Of a stretch of DNA of 64,000 nucleotides, positions 35,275-46,282 are shown piece after piece; positions within the stretch are counted from its first letter, which is position 1, and each line of letters opens with the position of its first letter. The notes below the pieces were generated by a model, which ran no database searches, was not told the origin of the DNA, and saw nothing but the letters and a program-made list of their open reading frames with translations. Source of the stretch: Trichinella spiralis (lineage: Eukaryota; Nematoda; Enoplea; Trichinellida; Trichinellidae); the NCBI GenBank assembly GCA_000181795.3, contig CM012955.1:10093258-10157257 (forward strand), given 5' to 3'. The position numbers and the translations under genes were made by a program.

Positions 35275-37913
35275 AAATGGAAAATTATTTATTTTATGTA
35301 GCACGGGTAAATTTAATTTTATTCTTTTTTTTCTCGGTTTTTGAAACTTTTCTGTTTTGTTGTTGTAGAATTATTATCGCTCGAATGATCCAGTGTAACT
35401 TTTTGCGAAAGAAAAAAAAATACAGGAAGAAAAAATACCTGCACAAATGAAGCAACTCGTTTTATTATTCAATATGTGCTGTGTTGCATGCAGGTTGTAA
35501 GTTTTTTCCATTTTATTGTCATATCGAATATATTGATTAATAAAGTGATCATTTTATGGAGCTTTTTTGGGATTACTTGTTTGTTGTAAATATTCGAATT
35601 ATTTCAAATTTTCCCGTCTTATTGTTCTTATTTTATTAATTCATTGAAATTTGATTCTGTATACTAATTCATCAGCGGTTGTTTCACTGACGATGGAAAG
35701 AGAAAATGATTGCTGCGAAAGAACGTCAATTGTTGAAATAAATCATCCGAGCGAAATGAAATTATCAAATCAAATATAATTGGAAAAAAGGAAAAGTTTT
35801 CCAATGAGGAAAATGGACACCTGATAAATGTGTACGTGGTGCTTGTGATTTGCCTTCTTGTGCTGGTTGCGCTCCAAATAAAGTTGGCCAGTGACCAGCT
35901 GAATGGCCAGTTGAAAGCATTTACAGGCCAAAATTGTAGTTATTTTTAATCGACCAATCCATGTTGACCTGAAAATCGACAACTTTGCACAACAAATGTA
36001 GAGCAGCATCCATATGCACATATGCACATATGTATATATATATGTATGTATGTGTGTATAAGTGAATTTTAATGGAAATGAATAAATAGATATATATATA
36101 TGATTAGTGATTGAAGTGAAATTTGTTCAATTTCCAACACAATATTGAAAAGTGTTTGAAAAAAAAAGCAAGAAGAATTAATTTGTTCAGATTAGGTAGG
36201 AGGTAACGCGGGATGAATTTTTCACAACAACAATTAAGTCATGAGATTTGTTCTATTTGTAGATGAATTCGCTGCTTGGATAATTGTGAAAAAAGAAAGA
36301 TCCTACGTCAAGAAGTCCGTCTATCTGTTTGTGAAGTAAATTTTTTTTCTTGATAATTACGGTACAGTGAAGGGTGGGATGCGAGGTTTTTTTTTTCTAA
36401 AAAAACTTTTTGTTCCATGTTCATTTTGAACAGGAACAGAAAAGTGAAAAATTCATTTTTCCTTTAATTATCACTTATATTTTTATTCCATTTTATTCAA
36501 ACATTATACAATTGTCAATATTATCGATTATAATTGGAAGGTGCTTTATTGTGTTAGGGGTGACTGTTTGTTCAGTAGGGTAGAAATGCTTTCTTTGTCC
36601 AGTGCCTGTTTAACTGAATACAGGTCATATGCGCGCTTCGTCACAACATGCAATAAATAATTACATTGCAAATTGCCGAATTTAGAGTCAGTTTTGCAGT
36701 TTCAAAAAAAATGATTCTATTGTGAAATGGCTTTTTCCCATCGGTGGAAAATTTCACAACTGCTCAAATTGTTTCCATTCAAATGTTCTTTTTGATCGAC
36801 GAATAAGTTCGCAGTTTTTTTTATAATGAATTTTTTCAACGCTGATCAAGGATGAAAAGTATAACGTCATCTTTTCGGTCGTTCCATTTTCAAAACTGGC
36901 CAAATTAGACTTGGATATGTGAAAATGGGAGAACGGTAAGAAAATTATTTCAACAATAAATAAACTAATTTGCAGCTTTTCATCGTCACTTTATTCAATC
37001 ATTATTATTATTATTATTATTCGGATCATTTATTGGCAGAATTTGTATAATTTTTATATAAATTCTCTTTTAATGGAATTGCCGAAAAGTTTAATTGATT
37101 GTTGAAATACTTTTGAAAATATTTTTCTGCTTCATATTTTGCGCTCATGTATTATTCATATCTTCGTACAGTCATATGATAAAATGTCTGTTATATTTAC
37201 TGATGAAAATAATTCAATCGCCTATTCGAGAATATTGTTTACTTTCAATTGCATCATGATACAGCTTTTACCATCCTGGAAGATCATTTTACAATGATGA
37301 GCAGTTTTATGATTTATGATATTTTTTTTAAAAATATCCTCAAATGAATACTAACTTCAACAGTGAAACGACGAACTTATTGATAATGACTTCAAGAGCA
37401 AGTGGTTATTCTGTTGATTTTTAATGCTTTTTATACGTATTTATATCTGGTTAAAAATTATGTATAACTTTGACGACATATTTATTAAAAATGATATGTT
37501 TATTTTCAGAAAGAGAGGGGGGGAGGAATTTTATTTTATATGTTTAATTTCTTTTCTCATTTATTAATAGGGGCTTATCGAAATTACGTTAAAATTACTG
37601 ATTATTGACTTAATTAATAAATTGTACCGAATAATAATAACTTGTGCAGTGAGTGGATTTGAAAATTTGTTTCCTATGATCAATATATTAAGTGTTGGTT
37701 AAATTGAAATTTATTTTACAAAAAGTTTAAAAAGAATAAAGAGCAGTGTACTTTAAAGCTTTCATACTGTAAGTTTAAAATGTGTAGTAATTGCATGAAT
37801 GCAAGTTAAGTAACATGACGTTGGGTTTCAGTTTTGACCGGTGAGTGCAAGTGGTTGGTCGCCTTGTTCAACGTGCTCTCTCTCTCTCTTTTTACGGCGC
37901 TTAAACGAAAAGC
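35275..37913. other. Intergenic, nothing recognised
   Basis: AT-rich stretch of 2.6 kb between GANP and FBXO25/32. A GT/AT-rich segment with ATGCACAT direct repeats lies near 36010-36060 and a short CT run at 37879-37889 just before the F-box gene start. I see no exon. Confidence 0.5.
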
Positions 37914-40900
37914 ATGCCGTTCATTGGTAAAGATTGGCGATCATACGGTGATACCTGGGTGCCCACCAGAGGAGGTTGGGAAAAGAAGAAGCTGATACCG
38001 GGTCGTCAGATATCGAAAACGGAATCTTCTTTGGAACGCTTTTTGCGGTATGTTCAGTTGTTCTATTTATTATATAATTCACTTTTTCAGTTTGATGAAC
38101 TTTCATCTAGAAAAAAAGTTCATCAACACACAAACAAACACCTCTGATACGGGATGTTGACCGGGGTGAGGGCTTTTCTTAGTTGACTTTGTTTACTTTT
38201 TGCATTTCCATCTATCTGTATATATATATTTGATATCGTATTAAATCGAACATGATCAAGTGACAGTCGGATGAAGGTTCCGTATGTTTCATTTTTTCAA
38301 AATTGGTTTTCTAGCCTATTTCAATGCGGGTGGTAGGTAGTGTTGTAATTTTCACCAAAAGCTCAACAACCGTTCTGTACTTTCCTCACTTTCTGCTCCA
38401 ATCTATTGTTCAAAGTGAACGGCTCTGACCGGTACGATACTGGCTGGCTTGCAAATTGCAATTGCACTGTTGTCAGATGCGGATGCTTGTTTTCTTGTTT
38501 ACGCTTTTGCCAATTTACTGCTAGCTAGCTGTGTTTGTATGTCTGCTGCTTTCGGCCGTTGGCCAAGTTTAGCCGTACTTTGTAATTAGTCGGTTTGCAT
38601 TCGATTCGATCGAACGCTGTCCACACGGTGTCCGATCAATATCAAATGACCACCGCATCGATTCTCTACTGCTTTCAAGAATAATTGTGACCATCATCCG
38701 GATAATGATGAGGATGTTGTTGTTGTTGTTGTTTTGTTTTTCAAGTTCAGTCAACTTTTCCTGAACAACACTTCTTCCATTTTATACCATTATAAATATT
38801 TGTCGAATGCATTTTTCCTGCTTAATAATTTTAATTTGAAAATAGCATCACAACAGCTGCTTTGTCATCTTTTTGATTTTGCCAATAACTAATGTCAGCT
38901 TTTCGCTTTGATCATAATCATTGCTTGTTTCAATTCCACAGCTATGGGAGTGGAGGAGGTATTTTGCTTTTTCGGGGGGGGGGGGGAAATAAAAACTGCA
39001 GTTCAGGTCAATTTGCGGAAAAAATACCCACCGCACACGTCTCTTCCAATCAATTCGCTTCCTATTGCTTGCAATCCTATTGTTTGGAATGAATTTTTCA
39101 TGCACAGCTGTGCTTAAAAGCAAACCAACTCCATACTTTGTGTTTCGACTGTAGTATATTATTGTGCACATGCAATTTGTCAATATTCTATCACTTTACT
39201 GTGTAATAAATATGTGTGAATAATATTATCCGGCCGAGGTTTTAAGTTGCTGATTTTGCAGTTTTTTGTTCATAATTACAGCTTTTTGATGAATAGCTTT
39301 CGAATTGCGTCCAAGCTGATCTAGATTTTTTTTTTCAATACTTCGTCGTCTTGTGAAATAAATTTCAACCTGTTTGTGTAAATTTGCAAGCAATCAATGA
39401 TAAACTGTTTCTACTTTTTCTAAGCAGTCATTTGTGAACGCTTGTTTCCCAGCTTGACAAATAACTTTTCAATTGAAAAAGATTCATTTCAATTTATCAA
39501 TTTTTCCATTATTTTCAAAGAATCGAGTTTCAACAAATTTATTGTTCCTTTTTTCTTGTCGGTTTACCATTTTTCGAAATAATTACTTTCTGTGTAAATT
39601 AGGCAGTTTAATTTATATTTGTCTCACAATTTCAATATTATTGTGCAACATAGAATTAGTACCAGGACAGGCGCAGCGTGTTGATCAGCTGCTGATGCTG
39701 GACAACACTTTTCATAATTCAATTTTAGAGAATGTCTTCTTGTCCAAGCAGTTTAAAGTCAATAAAGTGGCAGACAACCTTTCATTGGTAGAATCATTTT
39801 TGAATGAAACAGTAGAACCTGCGTTGAGAACCAGCAAGCCGATAGTTTGTTTTCTTTCTTTGAAACACATACAGCTAAACTGGGGGCAGATACTTTTTTT
39901 TTCCCTTCAACTAGTCAAAACACTCTTCAAGAAATCTACCCACTAAATTGAGCTCATTATTATTATTATTATTCTGTTGCTTGAAAACGTGCTGTGCGCT
40001 ATATATATATATATATATATATATATAGATATATTTAGTGAGTGATCAGTGTTGATCGACGATGGGGCAGATGCGGAACTTGTTGTTTGTTGTACAGCAT
40101 GCTGATAGGAGGTGGAAAATTTTCCCAATTTTTCCAGTGAAAACCATTTTCTCGAAGTTGTCAACCAGGAGCTAGCTTCCTGGTCATTGCATGTCACATC
40201 TTGGCATTGTGGGGTGATTTGGCAGCTTTTTCACTGCTAAATGCAACGCGGAATTTCTTTTTTACAACAGCTGCTCGCAAACTTTAGCATCCTCTTCCTA
40301 TTGCGTAACAAATAGCTTCGTTTCGAAATTAAGCTCTCTCTACTGCTTTCTCTTCTATATTCTCAACACAATCACTTTGACAAGCACAGATCAAAAACAC
40401 TCGCGTATGATCAAGCACGAGAATGTCGCAGCTTTATTTCCTCAAATGATGCAAAGATGCTTTGCAAAGCTAACAAACAGCAAAAACATTCTTATTTTTT
40501 AAACATGTTTTTGCCAATTTTCACTCGACAATTTTTCCGCTAAAGGTGGGGGCAATTTCCTTGTTTATTTTACTTTGAAAATTTCAATTGTGACTTTGAA
40601 TCAGTTCTCTGCCAAAGAGAGAGAGAGAGAGTCAGTTGATGATGATTTGACGTTTGAATTGTGTCGAAGTGAATTTAATTTAATTAAATTTTGTTTTCTG
40701 TTTCAAGTGTACGGTCGTCGCTTAAAATAAACGACGAAGATCAAAAAGTCGATGCTCTGGAACTGGTACCTCAGCCGCACTATTTCGTACCGCTTCACAA
40801 ATCAAGAGAGGTAAGTATTTTGATGGATTTTGGAGATAGATAGATGTTGGTGCTGTTTTCAACTTTGTCCCATTCTATTCTATTCTATTAGTTTATTGGT

Positions 40901-42117
40901 TGCATTTCCTTCGGTGAGGCGTTTTTGAAGTTGGATATTGCCGGTAGCGTAGCTGATGTTAATCGTTTCGAGTACACTATAAAAGTAAGTGAATTTTTCC
41001 ACTCAGAACTTGTGAAACGCTTCTGTATAATTTGTTTGATTCTTCCCTTATTTTTTAAATATTATTTTTCAGGTACTTCAAATTTTAGCGAATGAAAAGT
41101 TGCATTCGTTGAGTGCGTCAGCTCGCAAAGCTGTATTTCAAGTTTTGGAAGCACTTGTCGTTCACTGTATGTAGCTGTTTAAATTTAAAAAAAAATTTTT
41201 TTTTTGATTTTAACGATCTATTTGGTTATATTTATTGGCAGGCTTGAAAGAATTCAAAGAACCGATGACAGTTCGTACTTTGATAACATGTTTCATCGAC
41301 AATCTGAACAGTGGTCATCACTACGGTTCAGCGCAGCTTCTCGAAACGCACCGGGAATCGTTGATGTTCATGGATACGGTTTTGAAGCAGTTCGATTTCA
41401 AATGCAAAGTAACGCGAAGCAGTTGACAATTTTTAAATTATTCAATTTTAATGTTTGAAAAATACTGTTCTTGTTGTTGCATATGTTTTCTTTTGCAGGA
41501 ATCCACCACCAATGAGCGAAATATTCATTTGTTTGATCTTCCGGTGGATTGTTTGATGGAAATTTTGGAAACCATATCCGACCACCAGAGCTTGATCAAC
41601 CTCTGTTTGGCGCACCAGATGTTCAGCGCCATTCTGGACTACACTGAGAAGCCATGGGAAAAGTTGTGTCGATTTTACTTTAAAAAGTGGCAGATGGAAC
41701 TGGTGTTTGACAAATTGAACTTCGATCCCTGTGCCATCGACCCGGGCAATGCAGAATACCGGAAGCAGAACTTTGCGAGTGGTGCGAAATTGAAAGTCAG
41801 CTGGCGCACTGCATATTTTGAGCTGAAGAAGTTTGTTTTCAAATGCAGCAAATTAGTTTTTTTTGAAATTTTTTTAATGCAATTTTTCAGGTTTTTTGGA
41901 CTGATGGAAGTTTATGCCGACATGATTCATGTTTGCTGTTATTGTCAGGTACTATTTTGGAAGGTAGGTCAGCTTCGATTACAATATTATAGCAGTTGCG
42001 GATAGCATTTTTAAAATTTTTCATTTGAAGAGCTTGGGTCACCCTTGCCTTTCTGAAAATCCAACATGCGTACGTGTTACACCGAAGCAGTTTATCGACA
42101 TGCTTCTTTACAAATAA
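37914..42117 (+). CDS. FBXO25/FBXO32: F-box only protein 25/32 (atrogin-1 like)
   Basis: Substrate receptor of an SCF (Skp1-Cul1-F-box) ubiquitin ligase. Eight exons: 37914-38047, 40708-40810, 40892-40984, 41073-41166, 41242-41408, 41499-41830, 41891-41963 and 42031-42117; 360 residues versus 355-367 in vertebrates. The start MPFIGKDWRSYGDTW is the family hallmark (MPFLGQDWRSPG). Following are FGEAFLKLD, the F-box at about 206-255 (LFDLPVDCLMEILETISD ... WEKLC), the VCCYCQVLFWK cysteine cluster and a C terminus SLGHPC..ENPTCVRVTPKQFIDMLLYK that mirrors the vertebrate TDHPCTANNPESC..SPQDFINLFKF. All phases close. The segment between exon 1 and the GEAF motif is divergent and about 45 residues shorter, lacking the basic KKRKK nuclear signal region. 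Intron 1 is 2.66 kb and carries a possible unrelated frame. Confidence 0.93.
38974..38986 (+). repeat. Homopolymer run of 13 G
   Basis: An isolated poly-G tract in FBXO25/32 intron 1, surrounded by G-rich GGAGGAGG. Confidence 0.95.
39652..39853 (+). other. Protein-like frame inside FBXO25/32 intron 1
   Basis: Within an open frame at 39473-39946, the part from about 39652 to 39853 has balanced composition and reads as an amphipathic helical protein (QRVDQLLMLDNTFHNSILEN and onward). It does not fit the phase of the FBXO25/32 exons, so it would be an independent exon or nested gene. I do not recognise it. Confidence 0.25.
39960..40032 (+). repeat. TTA run and TA microsatellite in FBXO25/32 intron 1
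   Basis: A short TTA run (about 39960-39972) followed by about a dozen TA units (40002-40026). Confidence 0.85.
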
Positions 42118-43106
42118 TTTTGATCGTATGAAACCGTTTTGATAACTGTAATGAATAACTGTTTTATAGTTCATCATCATAATTGCTGTTTATAAGAAAG
42201 TAAAAATAAAAGTAAATATAATATAATATAATATAATTTAATTTAATTTAATATGATGTAGTATGATATACACTAGCACGCTTCTTTGGTCTGCTCAGAC
42301 GAGTTTGTTTTCTTTTTGCAATTTGTTTATTCAATTCCCCCTTACCTTTTCATTCAGCCGCATCACATCAGTGATACATCAAACGAGAGTTTCAATTGCT
42401 TTCACTTTTGAAGTTTCTTTGTGTGTGCGCGCGCGCATAATCTTTATCAATTTATTAAGTTGACTTATAAGTGGAAATAGATCCGCATTCTGTTGCAGCA
42501 TTTCAAGTTCAAAAATGCAATTTCACATGAAAACGCGTTGCAAATAAACAGTTGGAAGAACCGTTAAATATGCTTAAAATCAAATTTTTTACAATGTAAG
42601 AAAATCAATTTCTGTCCAAGTGAAAAACAAAGTACAAGTATAGTATCGGATGAAAATTTATACACACGAGATGTTTACTTGCTTTGCTTAGTGAAATTTT
42701 GCTAAATTCCTTTTCTTGTTTGTTTCAGACGAATATTTCAAAAAATAAGAAAAGCAAACTCTACTTGTGCCTATAGGAGACTAATTTTATCGTTTTGATG
42801 TTTTACTTTGAAAGTTGTGTGTTCTCCAAAATGCTTGCATCAATGCAAAATCAGCAGTTAAAATCGTCATTTCTTTATTCAGAAGTTAAGATAAACTAAA
42901 CTTTATGAATAACAATAAATAAACAAAATCTATAGCATGTCAGAAAAAATGTTATTAGGCAGTTTGTGCACAGAAGTTTACAATTCCATATTCGGATGTT
43001 GCATGAAAAGGATAAATTTGTTTTGCAACAGGCAGATTTCAGCGGTTGATATTTGTAAATGAATTTGCTTGAGCGTGGAGGGAAGAAATATTTTTTCGGC
43101 TCACTT
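42118..43106. other. Intergenic between FBXO25/32 and the first PAN-TSP1 gene
   Basis: Holds an ATAATATAAT-type repeat (about 42215-42252) and a GTGTGTGCGCGCGC tract at 42421-42436. A possible alternative last exon of the minus-strand gene (stop at 42896-42898, acceptor near 42933) is weakly supported. Confidence 0.45.
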
Positions 43107-44354
43107 TCAATCATCAACCCGATCCTTTCTCCGAGAAAGGTAAAACTGTTGAAATCGTTTGTCCGCATACCCATCGCACGGTGGTCCTTGGCATTTGCGC
43201 TGTTCGACTTTCTCCGCGCATTCGATCCCTTCTTCACAAATTTTTCTTCTGCTCTGTACTCCTTCGCCACACGTTGCCTTAAAAAAAGGAAAAGCATACG
43301 TGAAAAATGTTTTTATCATGTTAGAAGTTGTTGCTCTCTACTGACGTTGCAAACGGTCCAGTCGGTCCATTTCACATCGATGGCAGTCTTCGCAAAAATG
43401 TACGGACTGACAGCAGCGGCGGCAAATGACTCGACCATGCAAGATGTCGCTTCTTCTGCTTCACCGGGGCATGACAGGGTGCTGGTCTCGGTACAGCTGC
43501 CGCAACAGTACCGTATTCGGGTTTGCATTCCAGTGTTTTGATCGCAGTCTTCCCAAGGATTCCACATTGACCAGCTTGGGCAGTTGCATAAATAGCACGG
43601 TTTCACTTGATACGATTCTCCGGGGCAGTCTGTTCCATAAGAGCAGGTACGTTGGCGTGTTCTTTCGCCAGTGCCACACGGTACTGAACACGGCGTCCAA
43701 GGACCCCAATTAGTCCATGCGGGACATGGGCCAGCATCACATTGTTGGCTTTCTTGGTCCGGGCCAATGCAATCAATGCCAGCTGTTCCGTCTTGGCACA
43801 TTCGACTGCGCAATGTTGTCCCAATACCACAGGTTACTGAACAAGGGGTCCAACTGGTCCACGGTAGCCAGTATGGACATGGGCGAAGATTGCAGGGACG
43901 GGTTTCGACTAATTCCGCGTTGTATGCATCTGTGGTCGTGCCGCATTGCCTTGTGCGTGTTTGTTCTCCAGGACCGCATGTAGTGGAACAGGGGCACCAT
44001 GCAGACCACTGGGTGCAGCAGGGTGGCAAATCTGGGCAGCGTTGTTGATCTCTTGCTGGACCGTAGCACTGGCCCGTGCCAACGCATATGCGTTGTCGTT
44101 CTTGAAAGCCATCACCACAAGTGGCCGAACAACTTCCCCATTCGTTCCAAGGTGACCACGCTGCGCAAGCACCGAGATTGCAAACCCCAGTTTCTTGATA
44201 TGCACCTGTGCAACCAGTGGGAGCTTCACATTCGCGCTCACGAACCATCGTTCCCGGACCGCTGGAAAGAATATCCGTTTATTTTTTTAAGCACTGTTTT
44301 GACTTTCAAAAAAATTTTAAAAATTGAACTTTGAAGAAGATAAGTTACACAAGT

Positions 44355-44394
<40 letters not shown>

Positions 44395-46282
44395 ACTTGT
44401 GTAACTTATCTTCTATATATATATACAACTATATATAATCTTCTATATACGCATACAACAGAACATCTATATATATATATATATATATATATATAGATGT
44501 TCTGTTGTATGCGCTACTGCGATAGGAAAATGAAATGAAATTGATGCTCACCATGTTGCGGAACAAGCGCTCCATGGGCCCCACGTTCTCCAAGTAGCTT
44601 CGCAACATTCGCATGGTCGTGATTCCACTTCAATGGCTCGATTTTGTCCACAAACGCTGCAAACTCGAATTCTGTTTTGCACAGCTATAACATTTCAGCC
44701 GTTTAACGAACAGCAAACTAGCATGCAGCACAAACTTACACCAAGCGGATCCACAAGATTGAGTGGTTACGCAGGCACTCCATTCACTCCAAGGACCCCA
44801 GCCGGTGTTGTACATCTGTACAGATGCTCCGTAACCAGTTCGACCTTCCACATTTACAACTTTTTGTCCACCTCTGGCTGTTGCCAGGGCGGACATGTTC
44901 TTATCTACTGACGGGCAGTGTTTGAGCAGTTTGAAAACCGACGCTGCACCTCCGTCAACATTGAAATTTTGCGCTTGTGTTTTTATATAGGTAGCTGATT
45001 TCGAGTAAAGTTCACAAGTGCCGTTGGACGATTCTGTTTTTCTGACAAACACAGCTACACGACACGGCAGACTTGTCGCTTTCATGCAGGTTGCTATGCA
45101 TATGTGTGGCGCATCAGTTGTTAACGTTTCATCCGGCTTTTCGTCCACTACAATGTGATTCGCTTCTTCTTCCACACACCCAACGTCTTAAAACAGCATC
45201 TCCTTTTATTGGAAACACTTTTTGATTATTCGTATGCAAAATATGGTAAGTAATTTGTATTACAAAGCGTTTTGATCGTATGTGAAGAAAGATTAAGTTT
45301 TTTTTCTCCATACAGTGCACTAATTTAGTGCCACAGTGGTTTTCATAGAATAATTTGATACAATAGAAAGTACCATTATTTTCATCTTTAATTTTTACAT
45401 TTAATCTTGTTATCTTAATAAATGTTTTAAATATATATTATATGGTAAAAGAAAACCAGATGTAATCGTTGAAGAAAATCATGTTTTAAGCATGTAATGA
45501 TTTTTTATCTATCTTGCGGTATGTTAATCGAAATTCAACTGTTTCAGGTGAACATAATATTTTTTGCTTTTGCTCTTTTAACCTGCTTAGAAAAACATAC
45601 TCCAATAGAACATTGCTGATTGATTATGGGACTGTTTATTAGAAATGCGGAGTCATTAAAAAATCCGGAGGCAATTTGACCTGGATACTCGACAAGTCTT
45701 GAAAGAGAAATTCCCTTTGAAGTTTCGCTTTTCATAAACATCAGCAAAACAAACTTTTTGGGTAAGAAGCGGTAATCTTTTTCCTTTTATAAAAGACAAA
45801 TCTATTGCATAAAGTTGATGATGAAATCTACTTAAATAAGCAAGTCCATTCTGAATAGAATAGTCCTCTTTCTTGGTCATTGATTGCATTTGTGCTTGAA
45901 TTAGAATGACCATAGTGTTTAGAGTGAAGAAAACATTGGTTAATTCTTTGGAATATAAAACAGTCAGTGGTAGAAGTGATTTAAATGAGTTTTTCTATTT
46001 AAATTTTTCCAATCACCAATATACCCGACGGTTGTGTTCTTACCTACAAAATATTGTACTGATAGCTGGATTAATAATTATATAAATAGTTTTGAAAATA
46101 ATGACAACTGATTGTGATATGCAGAAGTAAGTTGAAATGCTGTTACATTTTACGAAGGCAAATTGAAATAAGTTTATCTAAAAAATGAGTTATGTAAAAA
46201 AGTATATTTTACCTGCGTAAACAAGAATAGAGAAAAAAGCACTGAACAATTGTGCGTATACAATGACGACAGACGGCTTCAT
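43107..46282 (-). CDS. Secreted PAN-like and thrombospondin type-1 repeat protein, copy A
   Basis: Minus strand, five exons: 46213-46282, 44742-45186, 44552-44656, 43346-44261 and 43107-43277; 568 residues. Exon 1 is a signal peptide (MKPSVVIVYAQLFSAFFSIL). Exon 2 holds a Cys-rich PAN/apple-like module (C..HICIATCMKATSLPC...GTCELYS) and then a conserved linker with CPS, RGGQKVVNVEG. From about residue 152 there are eight TSP1 repeats, with WGPWSEWS, CSATCG and WTPCSVTCG patterns; repeats 3-7 sit in one exon. These proteins are usually extracellular and bind glycans or matrix. TSP1 Trp residues and CSxTCG cores are mostly intact; repeat 7 (WEDCDQNTG) has lost its CSxxCG. The end is uncertain: a donor at 43170 could lead to another exon. 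The exon 2/3 join uses the acceptor that avoids a stop codon. A paralogue lies upstream in the same orientation. Confidence 0.85.
44335..44414. repeat. Perfect 80-base palindrome with AT core (first of two)
   Basis: Left arm AGAAGATAAGTTACACAAGT extends into TACA and a TA run; the right arm is its exact reverse complement, ending ACTTGTGTAACTTATCTTCT. It lies in intron 3 of copy A. It would form a cruciform or an RNA hairpin of about 40 base pairs. Confidence 0.95.
44450..44513. repeat. Perfect 64-base palindrome with AT core (second of two)
   Basis: Left arm CGCATACAACAGAACATCTA continues into a TA run and the right arm is its exact reverse complement ending TAGATGTTCTGTTGTATGCG. It begins 35 bases after the first palindrome; the spacer between them is AT-rich and repeats ATCTTCTATATA. 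Confidence 0.95.

Noticed and set aside
43426-44334. Several plus-strand frames opposite the TSP1 array, and other-frame minus readings
   Set aside because: They are shadows of the Cys/Trp-rich TSP1 exon. Only the minus frame at 43346-44261 gives the WSxW and CSxTCG patterns.
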